In this document: piece after piece, positions 37,930 to 47,300 of the stretch
Position numbering within the stretch: the first letter of the stretch is position 1
How the letters are laid out: every line of letters starts with the position of its first letter
Assembly: GCF_011064845.1 (NCBI RefSeq)
Contig: NZ_CP049015.1
Location: forward strand, 620,001 to 684,000
Origin: Citrobacter freundii ATCC 8090 = MTCC 1658 = NBRC 12681
Lineage (GTDB): Bacteria > Pseudomonadota > Gammaproteobacteria > Enterobacterales > Enterobacteriaceae
Length of the DNA: 64,000 nucleotides
Direction of reading: 5' to 3'
Made by a program: the position numbers and the translations under genes
The notes under the pieces: model-generated
What the model was told of the DNA's origin: nothing
The model's input: the letters and a program-made list of their open reading frames with translations, nothing else
Database searches by the model: none

Positions 37930-38217
37930 ATGCCAATGGAGTTTGAATGGGATGCAAACAAGGCACAAAGTAACCTGAGAAAACACGGTGTCCGGTTTGA
38001 GGATGCGGTGCTGGTGTTTGACGATCCCCAACATCTTTCGCGGCAGGATCGGCATGAGAACGGTGAGTATCGCTGGCAGACCATCGGCCTCGTTCATGGC
38101 ATTGTGGTTATTCTGGTTGCCCATAGCGTTAGGTTTGAAAGTGGCTTTGAAGTCATTCGTATCATCAGTGCCAGAAAAGCAGACAGTAAGGAGAGGAGTC
38201 GTTATGAACATGGTTAA
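37930..38217 (+). CDS. brnT: BrnT, type II toxin (ribonuclease)
   Basis: 95-aa toxin of the BrnT (DUF497) family, a RelE-like mRNA endonuclease. Family signature FEWDANKAQSNLRKHGVRFEDAVLVFDDP at the N-terminus and FEVIRIISARKADSKERSRYE at the C-terminus, where R and K/E residues form the active face. I chose the ATG at 37930 (AGGG nine bases upstream); ATGs at 37921 and 37936 are alternatives. It overlaps brnA by 14 bp, giving coupled expression. Confidence 0.9.
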   Translation: MPMEFEWDANKAQSNLRKHGVRFEDAVLVFDDPQHLSRQDRHENGEYRWQTIGLVHGIVVILVAHSVRFESGFEVIRIISARKADSKERSRYEHG

Positions 38218-38506
38218 GCATAAACGCGGCAGCATATCTGCGCTGAGTGCTCAGCATGAGGCTGAACTGAAAGCGCTGGCGAATAAACCGGACGATGATA
38301 TCGATTACAGTGACATTCCCGTGACCGAAGATAAGCAGTGGTCAGAGGCCACACGCGGTAAGTTTTTCCGTCCGTTAAAAACGCAGGCCTCGGTGCGTAT
38401 TGATGCCGATGTGATGGAGTGGCTGAAACGTCCAGGAAAAGGATATCAGACGCGCCTTAATGCCATTTTGCGCGAAGCGATGCTGCGCGAGCAAAATAAG
38501 AAATAG
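38204..38506 (+). CDS. brnA: BrnA, antitoxin and autorepressor of BrnT
   Basis: 100 aa; the N-terminal toxin-neutralising part is acidic (ANKPDDDIDYSDIPV) and the C-terminal ribbon-helix-helix is KTQASVRIDADVMEWLKRPGKGYQTRLNAILREAM, the BrnA (DUF4415) signature. A strong AGGAGAGGAG ribosome site lies inside brnT. It binds BrnT and represses the promoter at 37873-37915. Confidence 0.9.
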   Translation: MNMVKHKRGSISALSAQHEAELKALANKPDDDIDYSDIPVTEDKQWSEATRGKFFRPLKTQASVRIDADVMEWLKRPGKGYQTRLNAILREAMLREQNKK

Positions 38507-38527
38507 TCAGAATATACTGGGGCAGTG

Positions 38528-38563
38528 AATGCCGGATGGCGGCTGCGCCTTATCCGGCCTACA
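38528..38563. repeat. single REP unit
   Basis: TGCCGGATGGCGGCTGCGCCTTATCCGGCCTACAAA lies between the convergent brnA and yjiA; it is almost identical to the unit at 37787, so brnTA is flanked by two direct REP copies. Confidence 0.85.
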
Positions 38564-38569
38564 AAAAAT

Positions 38570-39526
38570 CTACTTCTTCAACCCCGCAAACGCGGCTCTG
38601 ATCTCGTCTTCCGGCAGGTTAATGCCGATAAACACCAGTTGGCTGTACGGTTGTTCGTCGCCCCACGGGCGGTCCCAGTCGGCGCTGTACAGGCGCTGGA
38701 CGCCCTGGAACAGCAGGCGATTTGGCTCGCCTTCAATCCACAGCATACCTTTGTAGCGCAGCAGCTTCTCAGCGGATTCCAGCAGCAGATTTTCCATCAC
38801 TCGGGACACGTCGCTGATGTTCACCGGGTAATCCAGCTCGACGACGATCGAGGAGATATCGTTTTGCTTGTCGGCGATAAAGTGGAAGCGCGGTTTGGCG
38901 CTGACCACGTTTTCTTCCAGCATGAAACCGTTGGTGTCGAACAGCAGGGATAGGTCGATATCGCCATGCGTGACGGTATACACCGGGGCGCGGGCGTTGA
39001 TGCGCGCCAGGCGCTCACGCAGTTTTTCGCTTTCACCTGCTACGTCGGTTTTGGTCAGCAGGATGCGGTCGGCGTAGCCCACCTGAGACTGGGCAATGGT
39101 GAACTGGTTCATCTGCTCGTCGGCATGCACCGCGTCAACCAGCGCAATCACGCCGTCCAGCAGGTAGCGTTCGCAAATTACTTCATGGGAGAAAAAGGTC
39201 TGAATAATCGGGCCGGGATCGGCCATGCCGGTGCATTCGATCACCAGACGGTCGAAATTGATGGTGCCTTTGTCGAGGTTGTCGAGCAGATCGAGCAACG
39301 CGTCTTCCAGTTCGCTCGAACGGGTGCAGCAGATGCAGCCGTTGGTCAGGGTTTTGATCTGTGTTGCGCGATCGCCAATCAGCTGATCGTCCACCGAGAC
39401 TTCGCCGAATTCGTTTTCGATAACGGCAATCTTGTAACCGTGCTGCTCGTTGAGAATATGGCGCAGCAGGGTGGTTTTACCCGCGCCAAGAAAGCCGGTG
39501 AGTAGGGTAACTGCAATCGGGGTCAT
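38570..39526 (-). CDS. yjiA: YjiA, COG0523 (CobW/G3E) metal-linked GTPase
   Basis: 318 aa, the same as E. coli YjiA. Walker A GFLGAGKTTLLRHIL at residues 10-24, the metal-binding CxCC motif in NGCICCTRSSEL near 64, ECTGMADP near 101 and the guanine motif LTKTDVA near 156, with a C-terminal CobW domain. COG0523 proteins act as metallochaperones (Zn, Co, Ni). The precise partner is unknown. It follows yjiX by 12 bp; they are likely co-transcribed with btsT. Confidence 0.95.
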   Translation of the reverse strand: MTPIAVTLLTGFLGAGKTTLLRHILNEQHGYKIAVIENEFGEVSVDDQLIGDRATQIKTLTNGCICCTRSSELEDALLDLLDNLDKGTINFDRLVIECTGMADPGPIIQTFFSHEVICERYLLDGVIALVDAVHADEQMNQFTIAQSQVGYADRILLTKTDVAGESEKLRERLARINARAPVYTVTHGDIDLSLLFDTNGFMLEENVVSAKPRFHFIADKQNDISSIVVELDYPVNISDVSRVMENLLLESAEKLLRYKGMLWIEGEPNRLLFQGVQRLYSADWDRPWGDEQPYSQLVFIGINLPEDEIRAAFAGLKK

Positions 39527-39538
39527 TCACTTCTCCTT

Positions 39539-39733
39539 CTAACAGCAACTGCTTCCGCCGCTACCGTAGCGGGCTTCCTGGCGCTCGCGGAAGAATTCTT
39601 CGTAGGTCATGTACGGCTTATCGGGATGGTTGGTCTTCATGTGCTCGACGTAGTTGTCGTAGTCCGGAATGCCAATCAGCATTTTCGCCGCCTGACCGAG
39701 ATATTTTTTTGCCTGACCTAAAGTACCAAACAT
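39539..39733 (-). CDS. yjiX: YjiX, YbdD/YjiX-family small protein linked to CstA-type carriers
   Basis: 64 aa (E. coli 67). Conserved YbdD/YjiX core: [21 protein letters not shown] and [22 protein letters not shown], with a C-terminal GGSSCC tail. The same small gene accompanies cstA (as ybdD) and btsT, suggesting a helper role for the pyruvate/peptide carrier. A BIME separates it from btsT. Confidence 0.93.
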   Translation of the reverse strand: MFGTLGQAKKYLGQAAKMLIGIPDYDNYVEHMKTNHPDKPYMTYEEFFRERQEARYGSGGSSCC

Positions 39734-39756
39734 TCTGCCGTCCTGTTAATGAATAA

Positions 39757-39836
39757 AGCCGGATGGCGGCTTGCGCCTTATCCGGCCTACATACTGCACA
39801 TTTTGTAGGCCGGATGAGCGCAGCGCCATCCGGCAA
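39757..39836. repeat. BIME between btsT and yjiX
   Basis: AGCCGGATGGCGGCTTGCGCCTTATCCGGCCTACAT and the inverse TGTAGGCCGGATGAGCGCAGCGCCATCCGGCA form two opposed REP units within the btsT-yjiX-yjiA transcript. They may lower expression of the distal genes. Confidence 0.9.
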
Positions 39837-39843
39837 TTACGGC

Positions 39844-41994
39844 TTAATGATGTGAAGAGGTTTTCACGCCGCCTTCCGGCACCGGTACATACGGTGTCTC
39901 TTTATCAGATCGACCGTCGATGGCGCGGGCTTTCTGCCAGGTACGGAACCCGTAGAAAATGATGCTGTACACCACCACCAGGAACAGAATACTTAAGCCG
40001 GCGTTGGTGTAGTTGTTGATGACGATATGGTTCATATTGGCAATCTGCTGCGCGGTCAATTCACCGCCGTTAGCAATCTTCTCTTTGTACTGACTTGCCA
40101 TAAAGAAGAAGCCTTCCATCTGTGGGTTGGTGCTGAACAGTTTCAGACCCAGCGCCCAGGTGGTGCAGATCAGCAGCCATACAGCCGGAACAACGGTAAC
40201 CCAGATGTATTTGGTACGTTGCATTTTAACCAGCACCACGGTGCCGAGAACCAGCGCCACGGCAGCCAGCATCTGGTTAGAGATACCGAACAGCGGCCAC
40301 AGGCTCTTCACGCCGCCCAGCGGGTCAACCACGCCTTGATACAGCAGGTAGCCCCACAGGCCTACGCAGCCCGCAGTACCCACGATGCCTGCAACTAGGG
40401 AGTCGGTTTTCTTCAGGAACGGAACGAAGTTACCCAGTAAATCTTGCAGCATAAAGCGGCCAGAACGGGTACCGGCGTCCAGTGCGGTCAGGATGAACAG
40501 CGCTTCGAACAGGATACCGAAGTGGTACCAGAAGCCCATGTCAGCCATCGGCAGCACTTTGTGGAACACGTGGGCGATACCTACGGCCAGCGTCGGTGCG
40601 CCACCTGCGCGGTTCAGAACGGACGGCTCGCCGATGTCTTTCGCGGTTTGCAGGATCTGCTCAGGTGAAATCACAAAGCCCCAGGAGCTGACGGTTGCCG
40701 CTGCGTGTGCGGTAACGTCTTTCAACTGCGCCATAATCAGCGGGGCGTTCTCACCGCTCATTTCATGCAGGTTCGGCATGGTGATGCCAAGGCCCGCAGG
40801 CGGGGTGTTCATTGCGAAGTACAGACCCGGTTCGATGATGGACGCAGCAACCAGCGCCATAATCGCCACGAAGGATTCCATCAGCATCGCGCCGTAACCA
40901 ATGAAACGCGCGTCGGTTTCACAGGCAAGCAGCTTCGGTGTAGTACCGGAAGCGATCAGCGCGTGGAAGCCAGATACCGCACCACACGCGATGGTGATGA
41001 ACAGGAACGGGAACAGAGCGCCTTTCCACAGCGGGCCAGTACCATCAACGTACTGGGTCATCGCCGGCATTTTCAGTTCCGGGTTGAGAATAACAATCCC
41101 CACCGCCAGACCGACGATAACGCCGATTTTCAGGAAGGTAGCCAGATAGTCGCGCGGGGCAAGGATCAGCCATACCGGCAGCAGCGCGGAGATAAACGCG
41201 TAACCGATCAGGGTGAAGGTAATGGTGGTGTCTTTAAAGGTCAGCGCCGGGCCCCAGTACGGGTCGTGCGCAATCACGCCGCCGAAGTAGATGGAGGCAA
41301 CCAGCAACACAATACCAATCACCGACACTTCGCCCACGCGTCCTGGGCGCAGGAATCGCATGTAGATCCCCATGAACAGCGCGATAGGTACGGTTGAGCA
41401 GACGGTGAACACACCCCACGGGCTTTCAGCCAGTGCTTTCACCACGATCAACGCCAGTACCGCGAGGATGATGATCATGATTAAGAAGCAGCCGAACAGC
41501 GCAATGGTTCCCGGCACCGGGCCCATCTCTTCTTTGATCATCTCACCCAGAGATGCGCCGTTACGGCGAGAAGAGATAAACAGCACCATGAAGTCCTGTA
41601 CCGCACCGGCCAACACTACGCCCGCCAGCAGCCACAGCGTACCAGGCAGGTAGCCCATCTGCGCGGCCAGTACCGGCCCAACCAGCGGACCTGCACCTGC
41701 GATAGCGGCAAAGTGGTGACCAAACAACACGTTACGGTTGGTTGGAACGTAGTTCAGACCATCATTGTTGATGACCGCCGGCGTGGCGCGCGTCGGGTCA
41801 AGTTTCATCACCTTTTGGGCGATGTACAGACTGTAGTAACGATAAGCCACCAGATAAACAGAAACTGAGGCGACTACGATCCACAGGGCACTAATGTGTT
41901 CACCCCGACGTAATGCCACTACCGAGAGGCAGAATGCACCGATGATTCCGAGAATCACCCAGGGTATGTGCTTGAATATCTTTTTCGTATCCAT
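39844..41994 (-). CDS. btsT: BtsT/YjiY, pyruvate:H+ symporter (CstA family)
   Basis: 716 aa, identical in length to E. coli BtsT (YjiY). High-affinity pyruvate uptake, induced through the BtsS/BtsR two-component system. About 16-18 membrane helices; signatures PTNRNVLFGHHFAAIAGAGPLVGPVLAAQMGYLPG near residue 82 and CGAVSGFHALIASGTTPKLL near 337. It is first gene of the leftward btsT-yjiX-yjiA unit. A CRP-type site lies 209 bp upstream between it and tsr. Confidence 0.95.
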   Translation of the reverse strand: MDTKKIFKHIPWVILGIIGAFCLSVVALRRGEHISALWIVVASVSVYLVAYRYYSLYIAQKVMKLDPTRATPAVINNDGLNYVPTNRNVLFGHHFAAIAGAGPLVGPVLAAQMGYLPGTLWLLAGVVLAGAVQDFMVLFISSRRNGASLGEMIKEEMGPVPGTIALFGCFLIMIIILAVLALIVVKALAESPWGVFTVCSTVPIALFMGIYMRFLRPGRVGEVSVIGIVLLVASIYFGGVIAHDPYWGPALTFKDTTITFTLIGYAFISALLPVWLILAPRDYLATFLKIGVIVGLAVGIVILNPELKMPAMTQYVDGTGPLWKGALFPFLFITIACGAVSGFHALIASGTTPKLLACETDARFIGYGAMLMESFVAIMALVAASIIEPGLYFAMNTPPAGLGITMPNLHEMSGENAPLIMAQLKDVTAHAAATVSSWGFVISPEQILQTAKDIGEPSVLNRAGGAPTLAVGIAHVFHKVLPMADMGFWYHFGILFEALFILTALDAGTRSGRFMLQDLLGNFVPFLKKTDSLVAGIVGTAGCVGLWGYLLYQGVVDPLGGVKSLWPLFGISNQMLAAVALVLGTVVLVKMQRTKYIWVTVVPAVWLLICTTWALGLKLFSTNPQMEGFFFMASQYKEKIANGGELTAQQIANMNHIVINNYTNAGLSILFLVVVYSIIFYGFRTWQKARAIDGRSDKETPYVPVPEGGVKTSSHH

Positions 41995-42202
41995 AGTAAA
42001 ACCTGGTATCTAATTAATAATTGGCCGAAGCCGCGTGGGTTAGATCTTGTGTTTGAGGAGGTTATTTGACTGCTATGTTGGGGGGATCTTGCCAGAGAAT
42101 TACGCGCGTAAAGTAAGGTAAATAAGTGAGCGGTTGTATGTCAGCTTAAGCGGTCCCAAGTGTCAGCGAGCGGTAAGCGGTGGGGACTAACGGGTATATT
42201 TA

Positions 42203-42218
42203 TGTGATTGAGATCACT
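42203..42218. promoter_or_regulatory. CRP-type site in the btsT-tsr intergenic region
   Basis: TGTGATTGAGATCACT matches the CRP consensus TGTGA-N6-TCACA at nine of ten positions. E. coli btsT is cAMP-CRP dependent, so this probably acts leftward on btsT, though tsr expression could be affected too. Confidence 0.65.
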
Positions 42219-42301
42219 AATAAACCCGCTTAGCGCTTTAGCAGACGGCGTAGATCGACGAATCGTCGATGCTGAGATCGATTCAACTAGCACAAATTTC
42301 A

Positions 42302-42328
42302 TAAAGTTTTCCCTTTCCAGGCCGAAAA
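42302..42328 (+). promoter_or_regulatory. sigma-28 (FliA) promoter of tsr
   Basis: TAAAGTTT, 11 bases, then GCCGAAAA matches the FliA consensus TAAAGTTT-N11-GCCGATAA with one mismatch. It lies 32 bp before the tsr start, tying the receptor to the flagellar regulon. Confidence 0.85.
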
Positions 42329-42359
42329 TTCTGACATCTGTCTAGCGGAAAGAGAAAAC

Positions 42360-44021
42360 ATGTTAAAACGTATGAAGATTGTTACCAGCTTACTGCTGGT
42401 ATTGGCGCTATTTGGCCTTTTACAGCTCGCCTCGGGCGGCTTGTTTTTTAACTCACTTAAGAATGACAAAGAGAACTTTACCGTTCTGCAAACCATTCGC
42501 CAGCAACAGTCTGCGCTGAACGCCACCTGGGTTGAGCTGCTGCAAACGCGTAACACCCTGAACCGGGCAGGCATTCGCTACATGATGGATCAGAGCAATA
42601 TCGGCAGCGGCGCGACCGTTGCCGAGCTGATGCAGGTGGCGAGTACGGCGCTGAAGCTGACGGAAAAAAACTGGGCGATTTACGAGTCGCTCCCGCGCGA
42701 TCCGCGCCAAAGCGAAGCCGCTTTCCAGGAGATCAATCGCACCTATGACATCTATCACGGTGCGCTGGCGGAGCTGATCCAGTTACTGGGTGACGGGAAG
42801 ATCAACGCGTTCTTTGATCAACCGACGCAGAGCTATCAGGATGGCTTTGAGAAGCAGTATATGAGTTACATGCAGCAGAACGATCGCCTGTATGACATCG
42901 CGGTGGAAGATAACAACAGTTCTTACAGCCAGGCGATGTGGGTGCTGATCTGCGTGCTGATTACCGTACTGGCGGCGATTATTGCGGTGTGGTTTGGTAT
43001 TAAACTGACCCTTATCTCCCCAATGAACCGTCTGATTGACAGCATTCGTCATATCGCCAGCGGCGATCTGGTGAAGCGCATTGAAGTGGAAGGTTCCAAC
43101 GAGATTGGGCAACTGGCGGAAAGCCTGCGTCACATGCAGGGTGAGCTGATGAATACCGTGGGTGACGTGCGTAACGGCGCCAACGCGATTTACAGCGGGG
43201 CCAGCGAGATTGCGATGGGCAATAACGATCTCTCCTCCCGTACCGAACAGCAGGCGGCCTCTCTGGAAGAAACCGCAGCCAGCATGGAACAGTTGACGGC
43301 AACCGTGAAGCAGAACGCCGAAAACGCGCGTCAGGCCAGCCATCTGGCGCTGAGTGCGTCGGAAACCGCGCAGAAAGGCGGCAAAGTGGTGGACAACGTG
43401 GTGCAAACCATGCGTGATATCGCTTCCAGTTCGCAGAAGATCGCCGACATTATTAGCGTCATCGACGGCATTGCCTTCCAGACCAATATTCTGGCACTCA
43501 ACGCCGCGGTAGAAGCCGCACGTGCGGGCGAGCAGGGCCGTGGATTTGCGGTGGTTGCGGGTGAAGTACGTAACCTGGCCCAGCGTAGTGCGCAGGCCGC
43601 GCGCGAGATTAAGAGCCTGATTGAAGACTCGGTCAGCCGTGTGGATGTTGGTTCAACGCTGGTTGAAAGCGCCGGTGAAACCATGGATGAGATCGTCAAT
43701 GCGGTGACCCGCGTGACCGATATCATGGGTGAAATCGCCTCTGCTTCTGATGAACAGAGCCGCGGTATTGATCAGGTTGGTCTGGCCGTTGCCGAGATGG
43801 ATCGTGTGACGCAGCAGAACGCCTCGCTTGTGGAAGAATCCGCCGCTGCCGCTGCCGCGCTGGAAGAGCAGGCCAGCCGCCTGACTCAAGCCGTTGCCGT
43901 GTTCCGTATTCAGCATGACCAACAGCGCGCGCGTGACGTTGCGGCCGCTAAACCGGTTTCAACGGTCCAGCCGCGTAAAGCCGCGGTAGCGGATGCCGGG
44001 GATAACTGGGAAACGTTCTAA
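42360..44021 (+). CDS. tsr: Tsr, methyl-accepting chemotaxis protein I (serine receptor)
   Basis: 553 aa (E. coli 551). TM1 at about 7-30, a four-helix periplasmic ligand domain with the serine-binding segment [16 protein letters not shown]2 at about 190-212, HAMP to about 267, then the long cytoplasmic coiled coil whose hairpin tip is [29 protein letters not shown]. It ends in the NWETF pentapeptide that tethers CheR and CheB. It signals to CheA/CheW, sensing serine, autoinducer-2, pH and temperature. Confidence 0.97.
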   Translation: MLKRMKIVTSLLLVLALFGLLQLASGGLFFNSLKNDKENFTVLQTIRQQQSALNATWVELLQTRNTLNRAGIRYMMDQSNIGSGATVAELMQVASTALKLTEKNWAIYESLPRDPRQSEAAFQEINRTYDIYHGALAELIQLLGDGKINAFFDQPTQSYQDGFEKQYMSYMQQNDRLYDIAVEDNNSSYSQAMWVLICVLITVLAAIIAVWFGIKLTLISPMNRLIDSIRHIASGDLVKRIEVEGSNEIGQLAESLRHMQGELMNTVGDVRNGANAIYSGASEIAMGNNDLSSRTEQQAASLEETAASMEQLTATVKQNAENARQASHLALSASETAQKGGKVVDNVVQTMRDIASSSQKIADIISVIDGIAFQTNILALNAAVEAARAGEQGRGFAVVAGEVRNLAQRSAQAAREIKSLIEDSVSRVDVGSTLVESAGETMDEIVNAVTRVTDIMGEIASASDEQSRGIDQVGLAVAEMDRVTQQNASLVEESAAAAAALEEQASRLTQAVAVFRIQHDQQRARDVAAAKPVSTVQPRKAAVADAGDNWETF

Positions 44022-44027
44022 GACTGT

Positions 44028-44106
44028 GATGCCGGATGGCGCTATCGCTTATCCGGCCTACGGGAATGTTACGTAGGCCCGATAAGGCGTAGCCACCATC
44101 GGGCAA
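44028..44106. repeat. BIME between tsr and GNAT gene
   Basis: TGATGCCGGATGGCGCTATCGCTTATCCGGCCTACG and the opposed TACGTAGGCCCGATAAGGCGTAGCCACCATCGGGC lie between convergent genes. Confidence 0.88.
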
Positions 44107-44622
44107 TTAGCGCAACATCAGGCGCATGGCGCAGCGCGATTCATATGCCAGTCCATGCGCCGCTTCCTCTTCTCTTTTCTGGCGCAACTTTGCAGGCAGC
44201 GTCTCTTCAGCCAACATTTCAAATCCCAGACGCGCGTACCATGGCGCATTCCACGGCACATCGCGGAAGGTGGTCAGCGTGAGCGACGTGTAACCTTTCT
44301 CGCACGCCTGTTCGGCAACATAGCAAATTAATCGGCGGCCAATTCCTTTTCCCTGCCACTCCTGATGCAGCGACAGTTCCGCAATAAACAGCGATGAATC
44401 CAGCGTTTCGGCGACTAAAAAGCCGACCGGATGCTCATCGGCCAGCACCAGCCAGCTCAAGCCAGTGGCGGCAAATGCCTGATGCTGAGCAGCCGATATA
44501 ATCTGGTCATCAGCAATCCACGCCAGTTCCGGGATCTGTAAAAAACGTTGCCCCGCAGATCGTTCGATGGCGGGAAGAGCGGCTGTATCTGCCAGAGTAG
44601 TTGCGCGTAAGGTGATGTTCAT
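44107..44622 (-). CDS. GNAT-family N-acetyltransferase
   Basis: 171 aa. The GNAT fold is visible: AELSLHQEWQGKGIGRRLICYVAEQACEKG (residues about 83-112) holds the acetyl-CoA loop Q-x-x-G-I-G-R, and PWYARLGFEML near 132 is motif B. Substrate unknown. E. coli K-12 has no gene here between tsr and lgoT, so it is an accessory insertion relative to K-12. Confidence 0.87.
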   Translation of the reverse strand: MNITLRATTLADTAALPAIERSAGQRFLQIPELAWIADDQIISAAQHQAFAATGLSWLVLADEHPVGFLVAETLDSSLFIAELSLHQEWQGKGIGRRLICYVAEQACEKGYTSLTLTTFRDVPWNAPWYARLGFEMLAEETLPAKLRQKREEEAAHGLAYESRCAMRLMLR

Positions 44623-44674
44623 ACGAGGAGCATAACATGCCCGATAAGCACGGTGTTATCGGGCATCTGGAGGA

Positions 44675-46036
44675 TTAATCTTTACGTGGATCGCTAATGG
44701 GCTGGCGAACCAGGAAGATGTAGGCAAGGGCCCCCACCATGGTGACACAGCCGCAGATGATCAGCGCCAGGCGGAAAGAGTTGGTGGTATCAACAATAAA
44801 TCCGGTGACGATCGGCGCAAACGACGCGCAGATAAAGCTGGCAAAGTTCTGGATACTGCCCACGGAAGCGGTCATGCGTGAGGCGACGGCGACGTGGATC
44901 AGGCCCCAGCACGAGGTACCGGCGAAGTGGATACAGAACAACGCCATACCGATCAGTAACACGGCTGCCATTGACGTTGTGGCCTGCGGCACAACGAAGG
45001 TGAAGGCTGCAGAGCAGAACATCCCGGCGATTATACAAATCTTACGGCTCTTAATCGGCGCCATACCGCCCTTCACCAGCCAGTCGGTGACAAAACCGTT
45101 AATCAACATGCCGGCTGCGCCAAACAGGAACGGGATCGCCGCCATTAATCCGGTGCTTTTTAAATCCAGGTTGTAGGAGGTTTGCAGGTAGCCCGGCAGC
45201 CAGGCCAGGTATAACCATGCGGTATAGTTGATGCCGCTAAAGCCCAGCATCATGCCCCACATAGTGCGGTTGCGAAACAGACTGCGCCATTCGGCAAAGC
45301 TCAGCGGATCGCGGCGGGCATTGACGCTACCAGCGTTCAGGTACGCTTGTTCCGTGGCGCTCAGCTCAATTTGCTCGCGGTTGCGATACAGCATGTACCA
45401 GCCGATGGCGAGGAAAATACCCAGCACGCCAATGGTGATGAACATCCAGCGCCAGCCCATTACCAGCATCATGGCAGCCAGAATCGGCGGGCTAATGGCA
45501 ACCCCGATGGTGGAGGCGGCGTTGAATAATCCCATCGGGCGGCCGCGCTCTTTGATGTTAAACCAGTCGTTGATGACCTTTACGCCGCACGGGTTCATTG
45601 GCGCTTCGCCGATCCCCATCCCGATACGCACCAACACAAACTGGGTGAAGCTGTGTACCATGCCAGACATTGCCTGAAACAGCGACCAGAAGAACATCCC
45701 CAGTCCCAACATAATGCGCGGACCTTTGCGATCCAGCAGCGGGCCGCAGGGCAATTGCGCAATACCGTAAGCGAGAGAAAATACCGACAGCAGCACGCCG
45801 ATTTGCGTGGCGCTTAGCCCCAGTTCTTCACGAATCGTTAAGTTGGCGACCGACAGAGAACTGCGGTCGAGGTAATTAATAACCGCAGCAAAAAATAATA
45901 AAATCATTGCCGTGGTTTGAATACGTTTTATTCGGCTACTGCGTTGCACCATGCCCTCAGGCGGAACATTAATATCCACAGATGATGACGTGCCAAACGA
46001 AGAACTCGGGTCGAGGGTAATATTATTTTTTTCCAC
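44675..46036 (-). CDS. lgoT: LgoT, L-galactonate transporter (MFS, ACS family)
   Basis: 453 aa, the same as E. coli LgoT (YjjL). A 12-helix anion:cation symporter importing L-galactonate. Signature AVINYLDRSSLSVANLTIREELGLSATQIGVLLSVFSLAYGIAQLP at the N-terminus and the motif GPLLDRKGPRIMLGLG. The cytoplasmic N-terminus carries a serine-rich tail. Together with lgoR and lgoD it forms the L-galactonate regulon. Confidence 0.95.
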   Translation of the reverse strand: MEKNNITLDPSSSFGTSSSVDINVPPEGMVQRSSRIKRIQTTAMILLFFAAVINYLDRSSLSVANLTIREELGLSATQIGVLLSVFSLAYGIAQLPCGPLLDRKGPRIMLGLGMFFWSLFQAMSGMVHSFTQFVLVRIGMGIGEAPMNPCGVKVINDWFNIKERGRPMGLFNAASTIGVAISPPILAAMMLVMGWRWMFITIGVLGIFLAIGWYMLYRNREQIELSATEQAYLNAGSVNARRDPLSFAEWRSLFRNRTMWGMMLGFSGINYTAWLYLAWLPGYLQTSYNLDLKSTGLMAAIPFLFGAAGMLINGFVTDWLVKGGMAPIKSRKICIIAGMFCSAAFTFVVPQATTSMAAVLLIGMALFCIHFAGTSCWGLIHVAVASRMTASVGSIQNFASFICASFAPIVTGFIVDTTNSFRLALIICGCVTMVGALAYIFLVRQPISDPRKD

Positions 46037-46249
46037 GCCGGACTCCTGAACCTCAATAATTTATTTTTCACACAGCAGAACTGTGCAGTATTGAAAAAAT
46101 ACCGGTGATGAATCAATTTGCTCATCACCGCTCACAAAAGTTTTTAATGCAGTCGACTTAGCGTGAGCATAGGCAAGAGGTATTTTTCAGGCGTTTTTAT
46201 TTTTATAAAATCGTGCTCCCGGTAATGATTTGCTGTTTTTTATCGGTAC

Positions 46250-47164
46250 TTAATGGGCGGCGCTATGACTCTGGTTGATGGAACGAATCATTGATTGTTT
46301 GGCTGAATTCAAATGGTTACAGAGCGCCAGGGTGGCATCCAGGTCGCTGCGGCAGATCAGCGCGCTGAGGATGGTCATATGCTCATCGATGGCAATGATG
46401 TTGCGTTGTTTGAGGTCGCTCTCATCCCACTGATAGTGGAAGTGGAAAATCACGGAGATGATTTCAAGTGATTGATTGAAAAATATATTATCGGCAGCAG
46501 AGAGCAGCAAGGCATGAAACTCACGGTCTAACTGCGAGAACATACGAAAGCTGCTGCCGATGCTGTCGCGCAGGATCCGGTGGCGTTCCAGCAGCGTTTT
46601 CGCTTGCAGCCAGCGTGGGTCATCGTCAGGCAGATTGAGAAAATGCTGCAGGGAATGGGTTTCCAGCATTTCTCTGAGTTCAAACAGCTGCTCCGCATAG
46701 GCCTGATCGAACTGCTTCATGCTCCACTGACCGCGTTTTTCGTTTTTGATCAGGTTGTAACGTTCGAATTTTAAAAGATATTCCCGTACGACTACCGGAC
46801 TGACGCCCGCGGCTCTGGCAAGCTGCAGTTCGGAGAAGCTCTCGCCTGCACGCAGCTGGCGCTGGTTGATCATGGTGAAAAAAGCCTGCTCAAAAATCCG
46901 GTTTTGCTCGGTCATGGAGGCGGTGGTGCAGGCAAAACCGTCGTCATGGTCGGGTTTACGCACGATAACATAGTGGCTGCCGACCTGGGTCAGCACGCCG
47001 CACTCGCCTAAGTGGCTCAGCATATGACGCACGGTGGTGCGGCTGATGTTGTACATCTCCGCTAGTGCGCTTTGCGACGGGAGAGGGGAAGGGATATGAC
47101 CACGCGCCATATCATCGATAATCTGGTTAATCACATTGTGGCGTAAGTTCTGCGAACGGCTCAT
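46250..47164 (-). CDS. lgoR: LgoR, GntR-family regulator of L-galactonate genes
   Basis: 304 aa, as E. coli LgoR (YjjM). Atypical GntR protein with two winged-helix-like segments: PSPLPSQSALAEMYNISRTTVRHMLSHLGECG (residues 21-52) and LRAGESFSELQLARAAGVSPVVVREYLLKFERY (about 100-132). An FCD-type C-terminal domain follows (REFHALLLSAADNI, IAIDEHMTILSAL). In E. coli it is needed for L-galactonate growth, as an activator. It lies between lgoT (213 bp away) and the divergent lgoD. Confidence 0.93.
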   Translation of the reverse strand: MSRSQNLRHNVINQIIDDMARGHIPSPLPSQSALAEMYNISRTTVRHMLSHLGECGVLTQVGSHYVIVRKPDHDDGFACTTASMTEQNRIFEQAFFTMINQRQLRAGESFSELQLARAAGVSPVVVREYLLKFERYNLIKNEKRGQWSMKQFDQAYAEQLFELREMLETHSLQHFLNLPDDDPRWLQAKTLLERHRILRDSIGSSFRMFSQLDREFHALLLSAADNIFFNQSLEIISVIFHFHYQWDESDLKQRNIIAIDEHMTILSALICRSDLDATLALCNHLNSAKQSMIRSINQSHSAAH

Positions 47165-47300
47165 GGCTTCTCCTTTTTATCTATTAAAACCCGATTTAAA
47201 ACATTTTTATGCGCTGGGATTCACAGATTGTGTTTCTGCTTTCTCCGTCTTTTTTATTTTCGTTGATATCTGAGGCAACAAAAAACAGGAGAGCAGAATC

